Program-made: the position numbers and the translations under genes
NCBI GenBank assembly: GCA_046565595.1
Contig: JBKHYG010000122.1
Span: 1 to 25,518, forward strand
Origin: JBKHYG01 sp046565595
Lineage (GTDB): Bacteria; Actinomycetota; AC-67
Direction: 5' to 3'
DNA length: 25,518 nucleotides
Notes under the pieces: model-generated
What the model saw: the letters and a program-made list of their open reading frames with translations, nothing else
What the model was told of the DNA's origin: nothing
The model's database searches: none
Part shown: one piece after another, positions 22,248 through 25,518 of the stretch
How the letters are laid out: every line of letters starts with the position of its first letter
How positions within the stretch are numbered: position 1 is the stretch's first letter

Positions 22248-23215
22248 CCCAGTTCGATGATGTGATGGACTTCGAGCGAGCGCTCGGAGATCCAGGCGCG
22301 ACCGACCCGCGCGTGCAGACCGCACGCGAGTTGTCGCTGCTTGCCGCATCATTGCCTGCGGTTGACCCAGCGGTCCTCGAGCGTGCGCGCCTGGCCGCCG
22401 AGGCGCCTACTGCTACCAGCCCGTCTCTCGGAAAGCGGGCATTGGTCGCCGCGGTCGTGATCGCGATGGCCGTTGGAGTCGTCGGGAACGCAGCGCGAAC
22501 CGCGCGGCCCGGCGATGCTCTCTGGGATATCCGGCGCGTAGGGCAGGTCGTTCGGTATCAGTTGACCTTCTCGCCTGGCGGTAAGGCCTCGTTGCTGCTG
22601 TCGCAAGCCGAAGGCGCCCTGCAGGCAGCGCAGGAGTTGGTCGCTCGAGGAGCCGCCGAGCGAGCCGCCGAAGCTCTGGCCATCGCGAAGGCACGGATCG
22701 CGTCGGCGCGGGCGGTCGGATCTTCTCCTGCGGTTCCCGCGGAGGAGCGTGCGCGCGTGACCCAGCGGGCGGACGAACTCGAGATGGACCATGACGCCGT
22801 CCACGATCGAGACGAGCGGGGTCGAGCGACTGGATCGGATGAGGATCGCGACGAAGACATCGACGAAGGTCGCACGGGCACGGGCGGTCCTGGAGGTGAA
22901 GGATCGGAAGGAGCCAAGACCGATCGGAACGCCGAGCGCGACGGAGATCGGGACCGGGAATCGGACCGAGATAGAGAAAGCGACGCGGACGATCAGCCCG
23001 AGGACTCGGGCTCTTCTTCGTCTGATTCGGACTCGTCGGGTCAAGGTGGAACCCACAAGAGCGCCAGGTCGGAGGATGGGGTGCGGTCCGAAGAACGAGC
23101 CTCGGATAGGCCCAAAGCCAAAGACAAGGACCGTGCTAACTCCAACAGGGACGGTGACGACTCCAAGCCCGACGAGGACTCCAACAAGGACGGGAGCGGC
23201 GACGATGACGACTAG
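22244..23215 (+). CDS. DUF5667-type membrane protein, probable anti-sigma partner
   Basis: The 323-residue protein has a short cytoplasmic N-terminus (1-63), one membrane helix (about 64-83, RALVAAVVIAMAVGVVG) and then a DUF5667-like segment (PGDALWDIRRVGQVVRYQL, TFSPGGKASLLLSQAEGALQ). From about residue 184 to the end the sequence is charged low-complexity, with DRDRESDRDRESD and long Asp/Glu/Arg/Ser/Lys runs, so it should be disordered outside the cell. Start TTG 22244 overlaps the sigma stop and has AGAGGA 7 bases upstream. Proteins of this kind next to ECF sigma genes in actinobacteria are thought to control them; direct evidence is lacking. Confidence 0.75.
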   Translation: MTQFDDVMDFERALGDPGATDPRVQTARELSLLAASLPAVDPAVLERARLAAEAPTATSPSLGKRALVAAVVIAMAVGVVGNAARTARPGDALWDIRRVGQVVRYQLTFSPGGKASLLLSQAEGALQAAQELVARGAAERAAEALAIAKARIASARAVGSSPAVPAEERARVTQRADELEMDHDAVHDRDERGRATGSDEDRDEDIDEGRTGTGGPGGEGSEGAKTDRNAERDGDRDRESDRDRESDADDQPEDSGSSSSDSDSSGQGGTHKSARSEDGVRSEERASDRPKAKDKDRANSNRDGDDSKPDEDSNKDGSGDDDD

Positions 23216-23281
23216 TGGGACATCTCGGACGACTTAGCCGAGGACCGTAACGCCACGCACCGAGCGGTCATGTTGTGTCTT

Positions 23282-23469
23282 GAGAGGGTGGCCTCCGCAC
23301 ACCGCCCTCTCCGCCCTCGCAGGGTGGATGTGTGAAAGCGCATCGCTCCGAATTGAAAAGGTTGATCGCGCCCCCTCCGCGAAACGCGGTCAACCACTCC
23401 AGGTTCCGAACCCCGCCTCCAGGCGGGGTTCGGCGCGTCAAGGGTGCGCCGCGTCGACAGTTGCGGCGC
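23282..23469. repeat. Cluster of hairpins in the 328-base intergenic region
   Basis: The gap 23216-23543 has no credible gene. It holds at least four inverted repeats: GAGAGGGTGG 23282-23291 with CCGCCCTCTC 23302-23311; GGTTGATCGCG 23360-23370 with CGCGGTCAACC 23385-23395; a 13-base perfect stem at 23406-23433; and GCGCCGC 23446-23452 with GCGGCGC 23463-23469. The first can also fold as CCGCCCT 23311-23317 with AGGGTGG 23321-23327, which excludes the other form. It may be a structured RNA, a dispersed intergenic repeat, or a terminator array. Confidence 0.6.
23406..23433. terminator. Strong hairpin, probable terminator
   Basis: CCGAACCCCGCCT pairs perfectly with AGGCGGGGTTCGG across two bases. 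It is the strongest stem in the window and lies about 190 bases after the DUF5667 stop. No T-run follows, and its place within a hairpin cluster leaves other roles possible. Confidence 0.5.
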
Positions 23470-23543
23470 GTCAACAAGTTCCTCACCAGCGTCCGAGCGT
23501 GCCCGCGTGGCAGGATGGGGACTCGCCGTCTCGAGGGGGACCG

Positions 23544-24686
23544 ATGAAGATCGACCGTATCGACGCTTGGCTGTGCCAGTTCCCATGGCCTGAACCTTTC
23601 CACCCGTCGTGGGTGCCGGGGCTCGCGAATCCCAACAACACCTGCGTGGTGTACCGATTCGGCACCGACGAGGGCGCCGAGGGCTACACGGCGATGATCG
23701 CCTTCGCCGATGAGGCCAAGGGGCCGATCAATGTGCTGCGCGCGTTCCTCTGGGGCAAGGACCCGTCGCGGCACTCCGAGATCCGTCCCGTGTTGGAGAC
23801 CGCGTCTCGTGTCCTGGGTTTCCGTGTCTGGTTCATCGAGGCTGCGCTGTTGGATCTGGCAGCCAAGGCCGCGGGGCTCCCGCTCTACCGCTACCTCGGC
23901 GGCTCGCGCGAGCGCATCCCGACCTATGCGTCCTTCGGCGAGATCCGCGATCCGGCACGCCGCGCCGACGACACGATCGCCGCGAGAGAGGCTGGATTCA
24001 AGGCCGTGAAGTTGCGTCCGCGGAATCCCACCATGGCTGAGGATGTCGCGCAGGTGCGCGCGGTGCGCGAAGCGGTCGGCGACGGCTTCGGGATCGCGGC
24101 TGACGCGAACCAGGGATGGCGGGTCGATGTCTTCGATCCGAACTCTCCGCGTTGGGATTTCAAGCGAGCATTGGCGACGGCTCGCGCGTACGAAGAGTTC
24201 GATGTCATGTGGCTGGAAGAGCCGCTCGATCAGTTCGATTTCGAGGGTTACAAGGCTCTGCGCGCACAGACGACGACGCGCATCGCGGCCGGCGAACTAG
24301 CCGGTGACCTGTGGCCGATCCGCGAGCACATCGAGCGACGCTCGATCGACATCGTCCAACCTGATGCGATGTTCTCAGGTGGCCTGACCGGAGCGATCCA
24401 ACTCGCGAAGATGGCGCGCGCCGCCGGGCTGGAGTTCGCGCCGCACACATGGAATGGCAACGGGCTCGGCCTCATCGCCAACGCTCATGTGTGCGCAGCC
24501 ACCGATGCGGCCAAGCTGGAGTTCCCATACGACCCACCCTCGTTCGTGCCCGAGGTCCGCGACATGATGCTGACCGAGACCCTCGCGATAGATCCTGCCG
24601 ACGGCTGTTTCGTGATGCCAGACGGGCCAGGCCTGGGCGTCGAACTGAACATCGAGATGATCGAGAAGTACGGCGAACCCATCTAG
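23544..24686 (+). CDS. Enolase-superfamily enzyme (mandelate racemase/muconate lactonizing type)
   Basis: The 380-residue protein has the capping domain first and then the barrel with metal ligands Asp187 (ADANQGW), Glu225 (WLEEP) and Glu251 (AAGE). The catalytic dyad Asp274 (QPDAM) and His301 (APHTWNG) is that of the mandelate racemase group. At the second strand the usual K-x-K reads K-x-R (Lys156, Arg158 in AVKLRPRN). It therefore abstracts a proton next to a carboxylate, most likely as a sugar-acid dehydratase or racemase; the substrate cannot be told. The frame opens far upstream, but ATG 23544 with GAGGGGG just before it is clearly the start. It stands alone and has no sugar-acid pathway neighbours. 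Confidence 0.9.
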   Translation: MKIDRIDAWLCQFPWPEPFHPSWVPGLANPNNTCVVYRFGTDEGAEGYTAMIAFADEAKGPINVLRAFLWGKDPSRHSEIRPVLETASRVLGFRVWFIEAALLDLAAKAAGLPLYRYLGGSRERIPTYASFGEIRDPARRADDTIAAREAGFKAVKLRPRNPTMAEDVAQVRAVREAVGDGFGIAADANQGWRVDVFDPNSPRWDFKRALATARAYEEFDVMWLEEPLDQFDFEGYKALRAQTTTRIAAGELAGDLWPIREHIERRSIDIVQPDAMFSGGLTGAIQLAKMARAAGLEFAPHTWNGNGLGLIANAHVCAATDAAKLEFPYDPPSFVPEVRDMMLTETLAIDPADGCFVMPDGPGLGVELNIEMIEKYGEPI

Positions 24687-24699
24687 ACGAGGGCCAGTA

Positions 24700-24720
24700 A
24701 TAGGCCTATCATAGGGCTAT
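24700..24720 (+). promoter_or_regulatory. Operator and leaderless promoter of the CopG/MazF pair
   Basis: ATAGGCCTAT (24700-24709, perfect palindrome) and ATAGGGCTAT (24711-24720, one central mismatch) lie side by side. The -10-like TATCAT (24707-24712) sits across their junction, 6 bases before ATG 24719. A ribbon-helix-helix antitoxin bound here would block the promoter and the start codon. Confidence 0.55.
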
Positions 24721-25006
24721 GGCTCGCGCTCAGACCATGGTCCAGTTGACCGAGGAGTTGGTCGCTGCCCTCGACGCCGAGGCCGCCCGCCAGGGTGTGT
24801 CGAGATCAGCGGTGCTCCGGGAAGCAGCGGCCGAGTACCTGACTTCGACTCGAAGGACGAAGCTGGACCGACTGATCGTCGAGGGTTACGAGAGGCAGCC
24901 TCAAGGCGTGCCCGATCATTGGGGAGACCTCGAAAGGCTTGCCGATCGGCGCCGCCAGGAAACCTTGGAACGCATTGCGGCCGAAGAACCCGAAGGCTGG
25001 TCGTGA
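24719..25006 (+). CDS. CopG-type ribbon-helix-helix antitoxin
   Basis: The 95-residue protein begins with a DNA-binding segment, TMVQLTEELVAALDAEAA followed by GVSRSAVLREAAAEYL, which is a clear CopG/Arc fold. The second half is rich in Arg and Glu (LERLADRRRQETLERIAAEE) and should bind and block the toxin encoded next. The toxin start overlaps its stop (GTGA). Tandem palindromes at the start codon fit autorepression. The antitoxin is expected to act as a dimer in the cytoplasm. Confidence 0.88.
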   Translation: MARAQTMVQLTEELVAALDAEAARQGVSRSAVLREAAAEYLTSTRRTKLDRLIVEGYERQPQGVPDHWGDLERLADRRRQETLERIAAEEPEGWS

Positions 25007-25311
25007 AGCGAGGCGAGATCTGGTGGGTGGAGGACCCCGCGGCCGGTCGCCGTCCCCATCTGATCCTGACGCGGAGCGCAGCCATCGGTGTACTCACGCA
25101 GATCCTTGCTGTGCCCGCGACCACGACGATCCGCGACATCCCAACCGAGGTTCCGCTGGGCAAGGCCGACGGCATGCCGCGAGATTGCGTGCTTTCGCTT
25201 GACAACATCCATCTGGTCCGGCGCGCGCACTTCGTCGAGCGGATAACCGAACTCGGGTCCGACAGACTGGGGTCGGTGTGCGAAGCGCTCGGGATCGCCA
25301 CCGACTGCTGA
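25003..25311 (+). CDS. MazF/PemK-family endoribonuclease toxin
   Basis: The 102-residue product starts MKRGEIWWVEDPAAGRRPHL, the usual MazF start with GEIWWV, then LILTRSAAI, ILAVPATTTIRDIPTEVPLG, and the DCVLSLDNIHLVRRAHF strand. All are standard for mRNA-cleaving MazF toxins. Start GTG 25003 overlaps the antitoxin stop and has GAAGG at 24992-24996. The frame is open upstream to 24919, but that part lies in the antitoxin gene. After it, 25312-25429 holds only a weak G/C hairpin around 25358-25376 and the promoter described next. Confidence 0.92.
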   Translation: MKRGEIWWVEDPAAGRRPHLILTRSAAIGVLTQILAVPATTTIRDIPTEVPLGKADGMPRDCVLSLDNIHLVRRAHFVERITELGSDRLGSVCEALGIATDC

Positions 25312-25417
25312 GGCGCTGGCATCCACCTCAACGAAAGGCGTGGGTGAAACCCGAACTGGGGCCCCCCGTCCCCAACTCCGCCATCGCGGCGACGATCAAG
25401 TAGTCCCAGCGTCGAAC

Positions 25418-25423
25418 TAGCGT
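25418..25423 (+). promoter_or_regulatory. -10 box of the gene at the right edge
   Basis: TAGCGT is 6 bases before ATG 25430, the same leaderless layout as elsewhere in the window. No ribosome site is present apart from a weak GGGA. Confidence 0.4.
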
Positions 25424-25429
25424 GGGAAT

Positions 25430-25518
25430 ATGTTCGCGGAGCCCATCGCCCACACAGCCTCAGGAAGGAACTCCGAGCGCCCCCTCCTAGCGCATCTGCA
25501 TACCGTGGCCAAGACCGC
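25430..25518 (+). CDS. Start of a gene cut by the window edge; resembles Cas3 HD nuclease N-terminus
   Basis: Only 29 codons are visible: MFAEPIAHTASGRN, then SERPLLAHLHTVAKT. The pattern A-H-T/S, a short gap, then P-L-x-x-H-L-x-x-V-A is that of the beginning of the HD nuclease domain of type I CRISPR Cas3, where these histidines help bind metal. A leaderless-type -10 box stands before the ATG. Other HD-domain proteins could start in a similar way, and the piece is too short for certainty. If correct, a type I CRISPR-Cas operon lies to the right of the window. Confidence 0.45.
   Translation, partial: MFAEPIAHTASGRNSERPLLAHLHTVAKT

Noticed and set aside
22349..23056. A 235-residue minus-strand open frame opposite the DUF5667 gene
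   Set aside because: Arises from the repetitive charged tail; no start signal and no domain.
23332..23547. A 71-residue basic frame (starting MKAHRSELKRLIAPPPRNAV) in the hairpin region
   Set aside because: It runs through all the inverted repeats, has no ribosome site and overlaps the enolase-type gene start; it is more likely a by-product of the repeats.
1..25518. CRISPR arrays, tRNA and rRNA genes, insertion sequences
   Set aside because: I saw no regularly spaced repeats, cloverleaf-like segments or transposase frames.

Overview
The window is high-G+C DNA (by eye roughly 63-65%) with dense genes, many GTG/TTG starts and 4-base start/stop overlaps. It carries a gene set typical of Actinomycetota: an actinobacterial-type inositol-1-phosphate synthase, nickel superoxide dismutase, and the conserved neighbourhood pcnA / DUF6049 protein / murJ / pseudokinase / sigM-type ECF sigma / anti-sigma / trxB. 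In mycobacteria this neighbourhood (Rv3907c-Rv3913) lies near the replication origin. I cannot name the class or genus.

Layout. (1) 1-5 kb: ino1; a GNAT toxin whose DUF1778 antitoxin looks broken; an MFS exporter with an extra C-terminal domain; a patatin-like lipase; a putative lipoprotein. (2) 5-8 kb: a Ni-SOD maturation protease (sodX-like) and the Ni-SOD gene (sodN), separated by a FitA/VapB-VapC module and a secreted protein of unknown function; then a two-domain VOC protein. (3) 8-11.1 kb, minus strand: two half-size TSUP permeases, a DedA protein and CCA-adding enzyme/poly(A) polymerase. (4) 11.1-21.1 kb, plus strand: the cell-envelope block of DUF6049 protein, MurJ flippase, membrane pseudokinase, FemAB aminoacyltransferase, a divergent alanine racemase, SigM-like sigma with zinc anti-sigma, and thioredoxin reductase. 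(5) 21.2-23.2 kb: a small membrane protein and a second ECF system whose sigma gene is cut by an in-frame TAG between regions 2 and 4, followed by a DUF5667 membrane protein. (6) 23.2-25.5 kb: a hairpin-rich intergenic stretch, an enolase-superfamily enzyme, a CopG/MazF toxin-antitoxin pair, and at the right edge the first 29 codons of a gene that resembles the HD domain of CRISPR Cas3.

How the genes work together. The block at 11.1-18.5 kb looks like a lipid II and peptidoglycan precursor unit: flippase, its regulatory pseudokinase, bridge aminoacyltransferase and racemase. It runs into a redox/envelope-stress regulon of sigma, anti-sigma and thioredoxin reductase. sodN and sodX form a substrate/protease pair.

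Two window-wide signals stand out. The tetranucleotide ACGT does not occur at all in my line-by-line read of the 25.5 kb. Many genes also have a TANNNT box 6-8 bases upstream of the start codon, which is the layout of leaderless transcription. I found no tRNA, rRNA, insertion sequence or CRISPR repeat array inside the window.
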